Part shown: positions 42,152 to 50,997 of the stretch, piece after piece
How the letters are laid out: the number at the start of each line of letters is the position of its first letter
Position numbering within the stretch: position 1 is the first letter of the stretch
Assembly: GCA_025056745.1 (NCBI GenBank)
Contig: JANWVQ010000004.1
Location: forward strand, 1 to 50,997
From: Ignavibacterium sp.
GTDB lineage: Bacteria > Bacteroidota > Ignavibacteria > Ignavibacteriales > Ignavibacteriaceae
DNA: 50,997 nt
Direction: 5' to 3'
Translations under genes and position numbers: made by a program
Notes under the pieces: model-generated
What the model was told of the DNA's origin: nothing
The model's database searches: none
Seen by the model: only the letters and a program-made list of their open reading frames with translations

Positions 42152-43994
42152 TTTTGAAACTTCCCATAATCAAATAAATCCTACAATATTGAACTCTGCT
42201 TTGGATTTTTTTTTAACTGATGAACCAATACTGATTCTAAATCAAAATTTTGATATTGTCTTTATAAATGATGCATTTAAGTTTTCAGAATTACATAATT
42301 TCTATCTTGATGAAAATTCTGAAAATTTTAATCAATTAAAAGATAATATCAAGCTTTTTTCTGCATCGTCTTTCAATTATTCGCGATTAAATGTTTCAAT
42401 TTTTTCAAAAGATGAAAATAGAAAAAGTGAATACTTAATAAACATAAGCAGAATAAACTTTCAGCAGAGTGAGATTTTTTTGTTAAAATTCATTGATGCA
42501 ATAAAACTTTTAGAGAGAGAAAACAGAATTGCATCAATTCAAACCGCTTTGGAAATGATGAAAATCCCTTTGATAATAACTTCTTCAAAGGGAAATATTA
42601 TTTATTTATCTGAGGAGTTCGAAAAAATATTTGATCAAAGTTTAGAAAATTTACACAATAAATTCTTTTGTCTCGCTCTGGAAAAATATTTAAGTAAAGA
42701 AGACTTACTTTCATTAGAAAGTTCTTTTCTTAGTAATAAAATTTGGAACAAAACTTTTCAAATAAGTTCGAAGAGTGGTAAAACTCATCACTATGAAATT
42801 AAATTCCTTCCAACAAATCGATTCATAAATGGTGACAAATTAAATGTTCTCATAATTTTAGATATTACAAATCATATTGAAAAGAAAATAGAAGCAGAAG
42901 CTTTAGCTGATAGAATAAGCTCAATTTTGGATAGTATAATCGATCCTGTTTTTATTGTAAAAGATTGTGATAATTATTTATCCTTGGAACGTGCTAATAA
43001 AAGTTTTTTTGATTTATTTAATATTAGTTCCAGCAAACTAGGAACAAATATTGAGAAATTTTTAGACAGAAATTTATTTGATTTTATTGTTGCAAATATT
43101 AATTCATTAAAGAATTCAGATAAAAGCTTCATAGAATTCGATTACTCGCTTTCAAACAAATACTACAAAATTAAACTTTCATCATTAACAACATCACAGA
43201 ATGAGTTGATATTTATAATCACAATGAATAACATTACACAAGAGATTGAGTATCATAATAAAATTAACGAAGCATATAAAAAGGAAACTCATTTAAATAA
43301 ATTAAAAACAGCTTTCATTGAAAATATATCTCACGAAATAAGAACACCTTTTCACGCAATCTCAGGCTATTCTGATTTAATCGATGATGCTATTAAAAAT
43401 GAGGACTATGGAACAATTCAGGAAATTACCGTTTTAATGAAAGACGTTTTAGGGCGAGTTACAAAGCTTTTCGATAATTTAATAGAACTTTCACATATTG
43501 AATCAAAATCATTGATATTTGAATACAATAACATCAATCCAAACAAGGTTGTTAAAATTGTTTATGAAAGTCTAATTAAAAAAGCTATTGAGAAAGGCAT
43601 TCAGCTATTATTAGATTTAGGTGACTTTAAAAGTCTTATTCGAATAGATCCTAAAAAGTTAGAGAAAATTATTTTCTCATTAGTTGATAATTCAATTAAA
43701 TATACTCATTATGGTAATGTCATTGTCAGAACATATCTTCAAAATGGAAAAGTTTATATTTCAATTACTGATACTGGTGAAGGAATGAATCAAAATGAAA
43801 TTAATGAATTTTTGCAACCATTCAGCCAAGAAGAAGATACCTTCACAAGGAAATATCAGGGAATGGGACTTGGTTTAACAGTTGCATACAGATTAACTAA
43901 AATGCTTGGCGGTGAAATTGAAATTGTAAGTCAAAAGAGTGTTGGAACAAAAGTTATTTTATCTTTTGATGCAATTGATGGATTGTCAAAATGA
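42135..43994 (+). CDS. PAS-domain sensor histidine kinase, long
   Basis: The 619-residue protein has at least two PAS-like parts (about 30-130 and 140-245, with a further one at about 260-370), then HisKA with H400 in ENISHEIRTPFHAISGY and a HATPase domain with N box SLVDNSIKYT, G1 DTGEGM and G2 GMGLGLTVAYRL. All key residues are present. No membrane segment is seen, so it senses inside the cell. It overlaps the next kinase by 4 bases. Confidence 0.92.
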   Translation: MLNINNFETSHNQINPTILNSALDFFLTDEPILILNQNFDIVFINDAFKFSELHNFYLDENSENFNQLKDNIKLFSASSFNYSRLNVSIFSKDENRKSEYLINISRINFQQSEIFLLKFIDAIKLLERENRIASIQTALEMMKIPLIITSSKGNIIYLSEEFEKIFDQSLENLHNKFFCLALEKYLSKEDLLSLESSFLSNKIWNKTFQISSKSGKTHHYEIKFLPTNRFINGDKLNVLIILDITNHIEKKIEAEALADRISSILDSIIDPVFIVKDCDNYLSLERANKSFFDLFNISSSKLGTNIEKFLDRNLFDFIVANINSLKNSDKSFIEFDYSLSNKYYKIKLSSLTTSQNELIFIITMNNITQEIEYHNKINEAYKKETHLNKLKTAFIENISHEIRTPFHAISGYSDLIDDAIKNEDYGTIQEITVLMKDVLGRVTKLFDNLIELSHIESKSLIFEYNNINPNKVVKIVYESLIKKAIEKGIQLLLDLGDFKSLIRIDPKKLEKIIFSLVDNSIKYTHYGNVIVRTYLQNGKVYISITDTGEGMNQNEINEFLQPFSQEEDTFTRKYQGMGLGLTVAYRLTKMLGGEIEIVSQKSVGTKVILSFDAIDGLSK

Positions 43995-45481
43995 GAGTAT
44001 CGACTTTGAAAGATGAAATAATTACATCAATACAAAGATCAATATTAAATCAAGATAATCTTGGTATTATTAGAATAGATAAAGAAGGAAATCCCATTTA
44101 CGTTAACAATCATTTACTTAAACTTTTATCTTTTCAAAATTCAGAGGAATTTTTTAATCATTATTCAAGAAATAAAGAATTTCAAAAAAATACCGAACCT
44201 TCGAAATATCTTTCATACTTGAAGAATGAAATTCGTCCAAACTTTCTTGAATCCAGATGGATCAATAAAAATGGAAAAGTAGTTTTCTTTAAAGAATTTG
44301 TCAGTCCTGTTATAAATAAAAATGGTGAAATTACTTATTTTGATTGTATAATCGAGGATATAACTAATGACAAATTAGTTGAAGAGCTCATAAAAGATAA
44401 TCAACTAAGGGATCTTTCAATCTTAAAAGTTTTACCAGATTTATTGTTTATAATTTCTTACGAAGGAATCTTTTTAGATTATAAATATAGCGCACGAAAT
44501 CAGGTAAAATTTATATCAAAACCTGGAGATGTAATTGGTAAAAGAGTTGAACAAGTTTTTCCAAGTGAAGTCGCAGATTTAATACTTAATGCAGTTAGAA
44601 AAACTATAACAAACGGTGAATTACAAACAGTTGAATTCTCAATCGAGAGATCAGGTAAATTTTCTTACTTCGAAGCTAGAATAATTCATAACAATACTTA
44701 TAATCAAGCACTGATTTTATTAAGAGATATTACGGCTCAAAAACAAGCGCAGGAAGAGCTTAAAAAAGTAACAAAAGATTTAGAAGAGGCTAATCGAGAA
44801 AAAGATAAATTTTTCTCATTGATAGCACACGACCTTAGAACTCCTTTAATTGGACTTGCTGGTTATGCTGAAATCCTAGCCAATGATATTGATGAATTAT
44901 CAAAAGAGGAAATTAGAAATTATTCGAATAACATTGTTGAAATATCGAAACAAGCAATCAAATTTCTTTCGAATCTTTTGGAATGGTCAAGGTTACAGAC
45001 TGGAAGAATTCAATATAATCCAAGTGATGTAAGTATTTATCTGCTCGTTCAAAGTATTTTCCAACTTCTCAAATCAAATGCTGAAAGGAAAAATATTACA
45101 CTAAATAATTTTGTAAATCCTGAACACATTGTTTATGCTGATGAGAATATGATTTACTCTGTTTTGAATAATCTAATTTCTAACGCAATAAAATTCACAA
45201 ATTCTGGTGGAGAAATAACAGTAGCAAGTCAATTAGTTGAAGATAAAATTGTTACGTCTGTTAAAGATAATGGTATTGGTATGACTGAAGAACAAATTAC
45301 AAATCTATTCACTCTCAACAAATCATTTACAAGTTTAGGAACAGCGAAGGAAAAAGGCACTGGGCTTGGAATTATTTTATGCAAAGATTTCATAAGTAAG
45401 AACTTTGGTAAGCTTTGGGTAGAGAGTAAAGAGGGTGAAGGTACAACTTTTTATTTTTCTCTACCAAAGTACAACAATTAA
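43991..45481 (+). CDS. PAS-domain sensor histidine kinase, short
   Basis: The 496-residue protein has two PAS domains (about 20-130, with NKNGEITYFDCIIEDI, and about 135-250), then HisKA with H280 in SLIAHDLRTPLIGLAGYAEI and a HATPase with NNLISNAIKFTNSGG, VKDNGIGM and GTGLGIILCKDF. It is soluble. It ends head-on against mmdB, with the two stop codons overlapping by 3 bases within 45478-45481. No terminator is visible between the two. Confidence 0.92.
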   Translation: MRVSTLKDEIITSIQRSILNQDNLGIIRIDKEGNPIYVNNHLLKLLSFQNSEEFFNHYSRNKEFQKNTEPSKYLSYLKNEIRPNFLESRWINKNGKVVFFKEFVSPVINKNGEITYFDCIIEDITNDKLVEELIKDNQLRDLSILKVLPDLLFIISYEGIFLDYKYSARNQVKFISKPGDVIGKRVEQVFPSEVADLILNAVRKTITNGELQTVEFSIERSGKFSYFEARIIHNNTYNQALILLRDITAQKQAQEELKKVTKDLEEANREKDKFFSLIAHDLRTPLIGLAGYAEILANDIDELSKEEIRNYSNNIVEISKQAIKFLSNLLEWSRLQTGRIQYNPSDVSIYLLVQSIFQLLKSNAERKNITLNNFVNPEHIVYADENMIYSVLNNLISNAIKFTNSGGEITVASQLVEDKIVTSVKDNGIGMTEEQITNLFTLNKSFTSLGTAKEKGTGLGIILCKDFISKNFGKLWVESKEGEGTTFYFSLPKYNN

Positions 45482-46641
45482 CCTAAAAAGAAACTTAACA
45501 TAATTCCAGCTGCGACAGCGCTTCCAATAACTCCAGCGACATTTGGACCCATTGCGTGCATTAAAAGATGATTGGTTGGATCGTACTTTAAGCCCATCAT
45601 TTGTGATACTCTTGCACTGTCAGGAACTGCTGATACCCCAGCATTACCAATTAATGGATTTATCTTTTTGTCTTCTGGTAAAAATAAATTCATAACTTTA
45701 ACGAATAAAACTCCGCCAGCCGTTGCAATCACAAATGAGGCAGCGCCGAGGGCAAAAATTCCAACGGAGGTTGGTGTTAAAAATGTTGTAGCTTGAGTAG
45801 AGGCTCCAACAGTTAAACCAATCAGAATTGTCACAATATCAATCATTGCACCTTTTGCAGTATCAGCTAATCTCTTTGTAACTCCACTTTCTTTCAGAAG
45901 ATTCCCAAAGAAAAGCATACCTAACAAAGGAAGTGCACTCGGAGTTATAAAAGTTGTTAGAATCAAACCAACGATAGGAAACATTATCTTCTCTGTTTTT
46001 GATACTGATCTTGGTGGTTTCATTCTGATTCTTCTTTCTTTTTCAGTCGTAAGCAATTTCATAATCGGAGGCTGAATTACAGGTACTAAAGCCATATATG
46101 AATAAGCTGAAATTGCAATAGCTCCAATTAATTCAGGTGCTAATTTTGAAGCCAAAAAAATCGCTGTAGGTCCATCTGCTCCGCCAATAATAGCAATTGC
46201 AGCAGCTCTTTCAGGTATAAATCCAATTAATAATGCAAGAATATAAGCTCCAAAAATTCCTAACTGAGCAGCAGCACCTAATAACATAAGTTTTGGATTT
46301 GATAAAAGAGCAGAGAAATCAGTCATTGCACCAATTCCAAGAAATATCAGAGGTGGATAAATGCCTTTGATTACTCCGTAATGTAAATAATTCATTACAC
46401 TTCCTTGTTCATAGATTCCAATTTGCAGATTAGCACCCTCAAGAAATGGTATGTTACCAATTAGAATTCCAAAACCTATTGGAACTAAAAGCAATGGTTC
46501 ATATTCTTTTGAGATTGCTAAGTAAATAAATAGCAATCCAACTATTATCATTATTATATGACCGACAGTAATATTCGGAAAAGCTGTATAAAGAATAAAT
46601 TGTTCTATACCGTGAGAGATGAATTCAAAAAATTTTTCCAT
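45478..46641 (-). CDS. mmdB: Sodium-pumping decarboxylase subunit beta (MmdB/OadB-like)
   Basis: The 387-residue membrane protein couples decarboxylation of carboxybiotin to sodium export. It carries GGADGPTAIFLASKLAPEL and DPTNHLLMHAMGPNVAG, the marks of OadB/MmdB, with about nine membrane segments. It is the last gene of the mce-mmd operon on the - strand. The operon neighbours argue for methylmalonyl-CoA decarboxylase. Confidence 0.93.
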   Translation of the reverse strand: MEKFFEFISHGIEQFILYTAFPNITVGHIIMIIVGLLFIYLAISKEYEPLLLVPIGFGILIGNIPFLEGANLQIGIYEQGSVMNYLHYGVIKGIYPPLIFLGIGAMTDFSALLSNPKLMLLGAAAQLGIFGAYILALLIGFIPERAAAIAIIGGADGPTAIFLASKLAPELIGAIAISAYSYMALVPVIQPPIMKLLTTEKERRIRMKPPRSVSKTEKIMFPIVGLILTTFITPSALPLLGMLFFGNLLKESGVTKRLADTAKGAMIDIVTILIGLTVGASTQATTFLTPTSVGIFALGAASFVIATAGGVLFVKVMNLFLPEDKKINPLIGNAGVSAVPDSARVSQMMGLKYDPTNHLLMHAMGPNVAGVIGSAVAAGIMLSFFLG

Positions 46642-46645
46642 AGTT

Positions 46646-47086
46646 TTACCCGATTTCTATTAATGTATCACCCTCTAAGACATTATCACCTTTCTGGACT
46701 TTTATTGATTTAACGATTCCTTCTTTATCTGCATTAATGTTATTTTCCATTTTCATAGCCTCAAGAGTGATCAGTTTCTGTCCAATTGAAACTTTATCAC
46801 CTTCTTTTACGTGGATTTCCAAAATAACGCCTGGAAGAGGTGATTTTATAAAACCAGTTCCTTTTGGTGCAGTAGGGGATGATGTTTTGAGTTGAGATGG
46901 TGTTGATTCAGTTGAAGGCACTGCAAAAGATCTAACTAACTTTGGTGTTTTGGGAGCTGACATTTTCTTTTCTAATTCAACTTTATAAACCGTACCGTTT
47001 ACTTCAATCTCTGCTGTGTTATCTTCTATATTCAAAATATTGACATCGTATTTGTTGCCTTGAATTGTGAACTTAAAACTTTTCAT
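46646..47086 (-). CDS. mmdC: Biotin carboxyl carrier subunit (MmdC-like)
   Basis: The 146-residue product has a beta-rich N-terminal part, a Pro/Ser/Thr-rich linker (about 42-76) and a biotinyl domain with EAMKMENN (K112 takes the biotin). It carries the carboxyl group from the alpha subunit to the membrane pump. It lies 4 bases from mmdB. Confidence 0.93.
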   Translation of the reverse strand: MKSFKFTIQGNKYDVNILNIEDNTAEIEVNGTVYKVELEKKMSAPKTPKLVRSFAVPSTESTPSQLKTSSPTAPKGTGFIKSPLPGVILEIHVKEGDKVSIGQKLITLEAMKMENNINADKEGIVKSIKVQKGDNVLEGDTLIEIG

Positions 47087-47096
47087 AAGTTTACCT

Positions 47097-47504
47097 TTAT
47101 CTTGGATATTTTCTTAAACTATAAATTTTTGAACTCCACGGAGAATATGCCTTTGAAATTCTACTAATTGTAATCACAGGATTTTCTTTATCGTGAAGTT
47201 CATTGAAGTATAAATAAATTGCATAAGCTATTGCAGCATTTACTTCTCCACTTATCTCTTCGACTTTATTTGCTTCTTCTGATTTTCCTTCTTTTCTTAA
47301 TATTCTTTTTATGTTTAGAGCTAATACTTTGGAGAGATTATAAAAAATTACATATAATAACAATAAAGCGATGAAAACTACACTGTAACCAATAACAGTC
47401 ATTCCAATTCCATAAGGATCAATTTTCATAAATAAATCTGAATTTCTATGAACTAATATCGAAGTGGAGTCTGAAGTCATTATTGATACTTGAGCTAAGA
47501 ACAT
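47097..47504 (-). CDS. mmdD: Small membrane subunit of the sodium-pumping decarboxylase (MmdD/OadG-like)
   Basis: The 135-residue product has one membrane segment (about 34-54, GMTVIGYSVVFIALLLLYVI), then a basic-acidic tail with SGEVNAAIAYAIYLYFNELH, as in OadG/MmdD-type gamma/delta subunits, which anchor the complex. The end (PWSSKIYSLRKYPR) resembles the extended versions found in Bacteroidota. It is between mmdA and mmdC. Confidence 0.8.
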   Translation of the reverse strand: MFLAQVSIMTSDSTSILVHRNSDLFMKIDPYGIGMTVIGYSVVFIALLLLYVIFYNLSKVLALNIKRILRKEGKSEEANKVEEISGEVNAAIAYAIYLYFNELHDKENPVITISRISKAYSPWSSKIYSLRKYPR

Positions 47505-47516
47505 ATATCAACCTTG

Positions 47517-49076
47517 TTATAATGGTAAATTTGAATGTTTCTTGGGTGGATTAACATCTTTTTTAGTTCTTAGAGATTCTAATGCTCTGATAATTCTGAA
47601 TCTAGTATTTCTTGGTTCAATAACGTCATCAATAAAACCATATTTAGCAGCTTCATAAGGAGTAGTGAATTTTCTTCTGTATTCTTCTTCTTTTTGTTGT
47701 AAGAATTTTATTCTCTCTTCGAAATCAGTAATTGCCTTATATTCTTTACTGTATAGAATTTCAATTGCGCCTTTAGGACCCATTACAGCGATTTCAGCAC
47801 CAGGCCACGCATAATTTATATCGCCTCTCAGATGTTTTGAACTCATAACATCATAAGCCCCGCCATAAGCTTTTCGTAATATAACTGTAATTTTCGGTAC
47901 TGTTGCTTCTCCGTAAGCAAATAGAAGTTTTGCCCCGTGAATTATTATTCCACCATATTCCTGAGCAGTCCCCGGCAAGAACCCTGGTACATCAACAAAC
48001 GTTACAATTGGAATATTGAATGCATCACAAAATCTTACGAATCTTGCTGCTTTTCTTGACGAGTTGATGTCTAAAACACCAGCTAAATAATTTGGTTGAT
48101 TAGCAACAATACCCACAGGAATGCCATTAAATCGAGCAAAACCAATTACAATATTCGGTGCATAATGTCTTTGAACTTCTAAAAATTCATTGTAATCTAC
48201 TACAGCGTGAATTACATCTTTCACATCATAAGGTTTACTTGGATTATCAGGAATTATATCATTTAGAAAATCATCTAACCTATCAATTGGATCATCACAA
48301 GGTAGAATTGGCGGGTCTTCTAAATTATTTTGAGGCATATAACTCAATAGTTTTCTAATCAAGGCTATTCCTTCTTCCTCGGTATCAGCCACGAAATGAG
48401 TAACGCCTGATTTTGCTCCGTGAATCATCGCACCGCCGAGCTCTTCCTCAGTCACAGTTTCGCCTGTAACTGTTTTTACAACTTTTGGTCCAGTTACGAA
48501 CATATAACTAGTATCTTTTGACATTATGATAAAATCTGTAAGAGCAGGGGAGTAAACTGCACCACCAGCACAAGGACCGAATACAGCTGATATTTGAGGT
48601 ACTAGACCAGATGCTAAGATATTTCTTTGAAAAATTTCAGCGTAGCCGCCAAGACTTTTGACCCCCTCTTGTATTCTTGCACCTCCACTGTCATTAATTC
48701 CAATAATAGGTGCACCAACTTTCATCGCTTTATCCATTATTTTACAAATCTTTTGAGCATACATTTCAGAAAGTGACCCACCGAAAACTGTGAAGTCTTG
48801 AGAAAATACGTAAACAAGTCTTCCATCGATAGTTCCGTAGCCGGTAACGACACCATCGGAAAGATAGGTCTCTTCAGCTAAACCGAAGTCAATACATCTG
48901 TGAGAAACGAACATATCAAATTCTTCGAAACTTCCTTCATCTAAAAGTAAATCAATTCTTTCACGAGCGGTTAGTTTACCTTTTTTATGTTGTGCTTCAA
49001 TTCTTTTTTCCCCGCCACCTTTACGAGCTTTTTCTCTAAGTTCAAGAAGTTCTTTTATTTTGTCTTGTTGTCCCAT
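47517..49076 (-). CDS. mmdA: Methylmalonyl-CoA decarboxylase alpha subunit / acyl-CoA carboxyltransferase
   Basis: The 519-residue protein has the carboxyltransferase family marks [36 protein letters not shown] and [20 protein letters not shown] then [19 protein letters not shown]. It transfers the carboxyl group between an acyl-CoA and biotin. By sequence alone it could be a propionyl-CoA carboxylase beta subunit; its place with mce and the sodium pump subunits supports the decarboxylase. It starts 2 bases after mce ends. Confidence 0.9.
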   Translation of the reverse strand: MGQQDKIKELLELREKARKGGGEKRIEAQHKKGKLTARERIDLLLDEGSFEEFDMFVSHRCIDFGLAEETYLSDGVVTGYGTIDGRLVYVFSQDFTVFGGSLSEMYAQKICKIMDKAMKVGAPIIGINDSGGARIQEGVKSLGGYAEIFQRNILASGLVPQISAVFGPCAGGAVYSPALTDFIIMSKDTSYMFVTGPKVVKTVTGETVTEEELGGAMIHGAKSGVTHFVADTEEEGIALIRKLLSYMPQNNLEDPPILPCDDPIDRLDDFLNDIIPDNPSKPYDVKDVIHAVVDYNEFLEVQRHYAPNIVIGFARFNGIPVGIVANQPNYLAGVLDINSSRKAARFVRFCDAFNIPIVTFVDVPGFLPGTAQEYGGIIIHGAKLLFAYGEATVPKITVILRKAYGGAYDVMSSKHLRGDINYAWPGAEIAVMGPKGAIEILYSKEYKAITDFEERIKFLQQKEEEYRRKFTTPYEAAKYGFIDDVIEPRNTRFRIIRALESLRTKKDVNPPKKHSNLPL

Positions 49077-49078
49077 TT

Positions 49079-49498
49079 TTAATTTTCCGTATTTGATGGT
49101 TTTTCACAAAATTCTGTTAATACTCCATAAGTTGATTTAGGATGAAGAAAAGCAATATTCAAACCTTCAGCTCCCAATCTTGGTTTTGAATCAATTAACT
49201 GAACACCTTTTGAGCTAACAAATTCAAGTGATTTTTCCAATCCTTCGACAGCAAAAGCTAAATGATGAATACCTTCACCTTTCTTTTCGATGAATTTGCC
49301 GATAGGGCCATCAGGGGATGTTGATTCGAGTAGCTCAATTTTAGTCTGTCCAACCTGAAAAAAGGCTGTTTTTACTTTTTGATCTTCAACTTCTTCAATT
49401 TTATAGCATTTTAGGTTCAATACTTTTTCGTAGAATTCAATACTTTCTTGCAAATTTTTAACTGCTATTCCAATATGTTCTATATGAGTTATTTTCAT
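49079..49498 (-). CDS. mce: Methylmalonyl-CoA epimerase
   Basis: The 139-residue glyoxalase-fold (VOC) protein starts with [20 protein letters not shown], has [14 protein letters not shown] in the middle and YGVLTEF at the end. The His, Gln and Glu residues that bind the metal are at the usual places. It interconverts (R)- and (S)-methylmalonyl-CoA, the step before the decarboxylase. It is the first gene of the operon. Confidence 0.93.
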   Translation of the reverse strand: MKITHIEHIGIAVKNLQESIEFYEKVLNLKCYKIEEVEDQKVKTAFFQVGQTKIELLESTSPDGPIGKFIEKKGEGIHHLAFAVEGLEKSLEFVSSKGVQLIDSKPRLGAEGLNIAFLHPKSTYGVLTEFCEKPSNTEN

Positions 49499-49727
49499 AT
49501 ATAAATCCCTTTAATTTTTTTTGAAGTTTACAAAGTAAATGCCATTAAAATATGTTAATTTATTTACAATAAAGTGCAAGTTGATGAAAATAAACTTAAA
49601 AATAATTTGATAATTCTAATCAATGAGAAACCGATTTTGAGAATTAAGAGTTGGAAATCAGTGAAGAATATTTAAGAATTATGAATTTTTTAATTAGATA
49701 TTTTAATGTTCTATTTACATCTAATAC
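49499..49727 (-). promoter_or_regulatory. Intergenic stretch with the mce operon promoter; no gene
   Basis: This AT-rich 229-base stretch lies between mce and the methyltransferase gene and must hold the promoter of the mce-mmd operon, read leftwards. On the - strand, TGG-CATTTACT-TTG (49544 down to 49531) has the same TGG-N8-TTG spacing seen before three flagellar units. No ORF, tRNA or clear terminator is visible. Confidence 0.4.
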
Positions 49728-50840
49728 TTATCTTTTTCCCCTCTTTCTGCTTTTCTGAAACAAAAATACATATTCGTGTTTGAATATGTAAAAACCACCA
49801 ACCAAAGCTCTATATCTCCATAATTCCTTCTGTTGCATTTTGGCTCGAGTCTCTTCGAAATTTTTGACTATTATTGATTTTAGTTTATATCCTCTTTTCA
49901 AAACTTCATTCATCGAATAGAATGCCAAAGGAATCCATTCACCTTTTGAGTATTTATCCCCAATTACCAAAGCAAAATATCTTCCATTGTCTAAGACTTT
50001 ATAGGTTTTATCAACTACTTTACCTAAAAAATTTAGAAATTCTTCAGATGTCTTAGCATTTGATAAGTCTTTTTCACTATTACTAAATTTTATTATGTCC
50101 CAATATGGTGGATGCATTATCAAAAATTGAATTGACTTTATTCCTCTTTTATTCAGTTCTAATTCATAATCTAATTCTGTACTGTCAGCATTAATCACCT
50201 CGATTTTTACTTTATGATGATTTGCTTCATTTGAGATGTTTTCATTAGCTAATTTCACAACATCTTTCGATAATTCAACTCCGATTCCATTTCTACCAAG
50301 TCTTTTACATTCAATTAATGTAGTGCCGCTTCCTAAAAATGGATCTAAAACCCAGTCCCCAAGTTTAGTAAATCTTCTTAGTAATTGATTTGGGATTTGT
50401 GGAATGAAATTTCCCCAATATTCTGCATTGTGAGCACCTGCTCTATCTCTTTTGTCAAATATCCATAAACTGTCTGTTAAAATATCATCGTACTCTTTCC
50501 AAAGATTTAGGTTAATATCGTTTATTTTATTGGTTTTAATTTCATTAAAAGTCTTTATTAAGCGTTTTATGTAGTAGAATTTACGCTCTATTGTTCTTGA
50601 ATTTAGGATTTGTTCTAATTCATTCTTTAAGAATTCATTTTTGATTTGAAAATTTTGATCATTATTTCTAATAGGAATAACTATATCATTTTTGGAAGAT
50701 TTTGAAATACTTTCAATTAAATTCTTTATCTCTTTATCTATACTTTTTGTATCATTTAAGTTGATAAGGCTTGAAAGAAATTTAATAAGTGTTTCTTTAT
50801 CGAGGCTTTTTGTAACTGTATTTTTATTATTTGATGACAT
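49728..50840 (-). CDS. Site-specific DNA methyltransferase (N4/N6 type)
   Basis: The 370-residue product has the AdoMet-binding motif LDPFLGSGTTLIECKRLG (DPFLGSGTT at 166-174) and the catalytic motif HPPYW (243-246), with His where Asp, Asn or Ser is most common; HPPY is known in some N4/N6 methylases. Motif I comes before motif IV. An N-terminal part of about 130 residues, rich in Lys and Asn, has no known domain. WIFDKRDRAGAHNAEYWGNF lies upstream of motif I and may be motif X. No restriction enzyme gene is seen in the window, so it may be an orphan or pair with a gene to the left of the start, outside the window. Confidence 0.87.
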   Translation of the reverse strand: MSSNNKNTVTKSLDKETLIKFLSSLINLNDTKSIDKEIKNLIESISKSSKNDIVIPIRNNDQNFQIKNEFLKNELEQILNSRTIERKFYYIKRLIKTFNEIKTNKINDINLNLWKEYDDILTDSLWIFDKRDRAGAHNAEYWGNFIPQIPNQLLRRFTKLGDWVLDPFLGSGTTLIECKRLGRNGIGVELSKDVVKLANENISNEANHHKVKIEVINADSTELDYELELNKRGIKSIQFLIMHPPYWDIIKFSNSEKDLSNAKTSEEFLNFLGKVVDKTYKVLDNGRYFALVIGDKYSKGEWIPLAFYSMNEVLKRGYKLKSIIVKNFEETRAKMQQKELWRYRALVGGFYIFKHEYVFLFQKSRKRGKR

Positions 50841-50997
50841 AGAAAAGATTATTTAAAAATTTTGATTATGATATAAAATAAAATTTATTTCTTCCACAAT
50901 GAAAATATTCTTTTGTTTAGAATTTTTTTCAAAGTAATAAACATTAGGAATAATTATTAAAAAATTATGGCCTTTTATTACCTAATTTAGTTAAATT

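Noticed and set aside
1-50997. tRNA or rRNA genes
   Set aside because: No cloverleaf-like stretch with TTCRA-type arm and no rRNA-like sequence were seen; intergenic gaps are nearly all under 260 bases.

Overview
The window is visibly AT-rich and carries one long, colinear flagellar gene block on the + strand (about 1.37 to 45.5 kb). It is flanked on the left by a mobile-element scar and two small non-flagellar genes, and on the right by a - strand sodium-pump decarboxylase operon and a DNA methyltransferase. The flagellum is of the diderm type, because P-ring and L-ring genes (flgI, flgH) are present. The gene order flgB-flgC-fliE-fliF-fliG-fliH-fliI-fliJ-motE-fliK-flgD-(small gene)-flgE-fliL-fliM-fliN-fliO-P-Q-R-flhB-flhA-flhF-flhG-...-fliA resembles the fla/che operon of Firmicutes. 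With the low GC, the methylmalonyl-CoA decarboxylase operon and the IS200-like transposase tail, this suggests a member of the Ignavibacteria (Bacteroidota/Chlorobiota group). That assignment is inference from style, not from a marker gene.

Layout. 1-350: the C-terminal tail of an IS200-like (RAYT-type) transposase followed by REP-like palindromes in two related units. 351-1241: a cysteine-rich small protein (-), a TlpA-like thioredoxin (+) and a strong terminator. 1367-14701: operon I (rod, MS ring, switch protein FliG, export ATPase complex, hook-length control, hook), closed by a second strong terminator. 14888-23983: operon II (FliL, C-ring, export gate, FlhF/FlhG). 24085-41460: operon III, with a small membrane protein, sigma-28 (FliA), two HDOD proteins, a degenerate sensor kinase, distal rod, P/L rings, FlgJ, FlgN, FlgK/FlgL, a first stator pair, FliW-CsrA, a REC-HPt regulator, a second stator pair and two more receiver proteins. 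41510-45481: an unknown protein and two PAS histidine kinases. 45478-49498 (-): mce-mmdA-mmdD-mmdC-mmdB, which runs the methylmalonyl-CoA to propionyl-CoA step coupled to sodium export. 49728-50840 (-): an adenine/cytosine-N DNA methyltransferase.

How the parts work together. The window encodes nearly the whole basal body, export apparatus, hook and two different motor stators. It also carries sigma-28 and the FliW/CsrA translational switch. No flagellin, filament cap (FliD), FliS, CheA or CheW gene is present, so filament and chemotaxis genes must lie elsewhere. The most unusual points are a hook-protein-type domain inserted into the hook-filament junction protein FlgL, a GC-rich double hairpin with several GGA triplets in the flgE leader, a hook-length protein of 1161 residues with an exact-period 198-bp duplication, two stator types in one operon, and a set of signalling proteins with split or missing phosphotransfer modules. 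Four transcription-unit starts also share a TGG-N8-TTG motif similar to, but not a full match of, a sigma-54 promoter.
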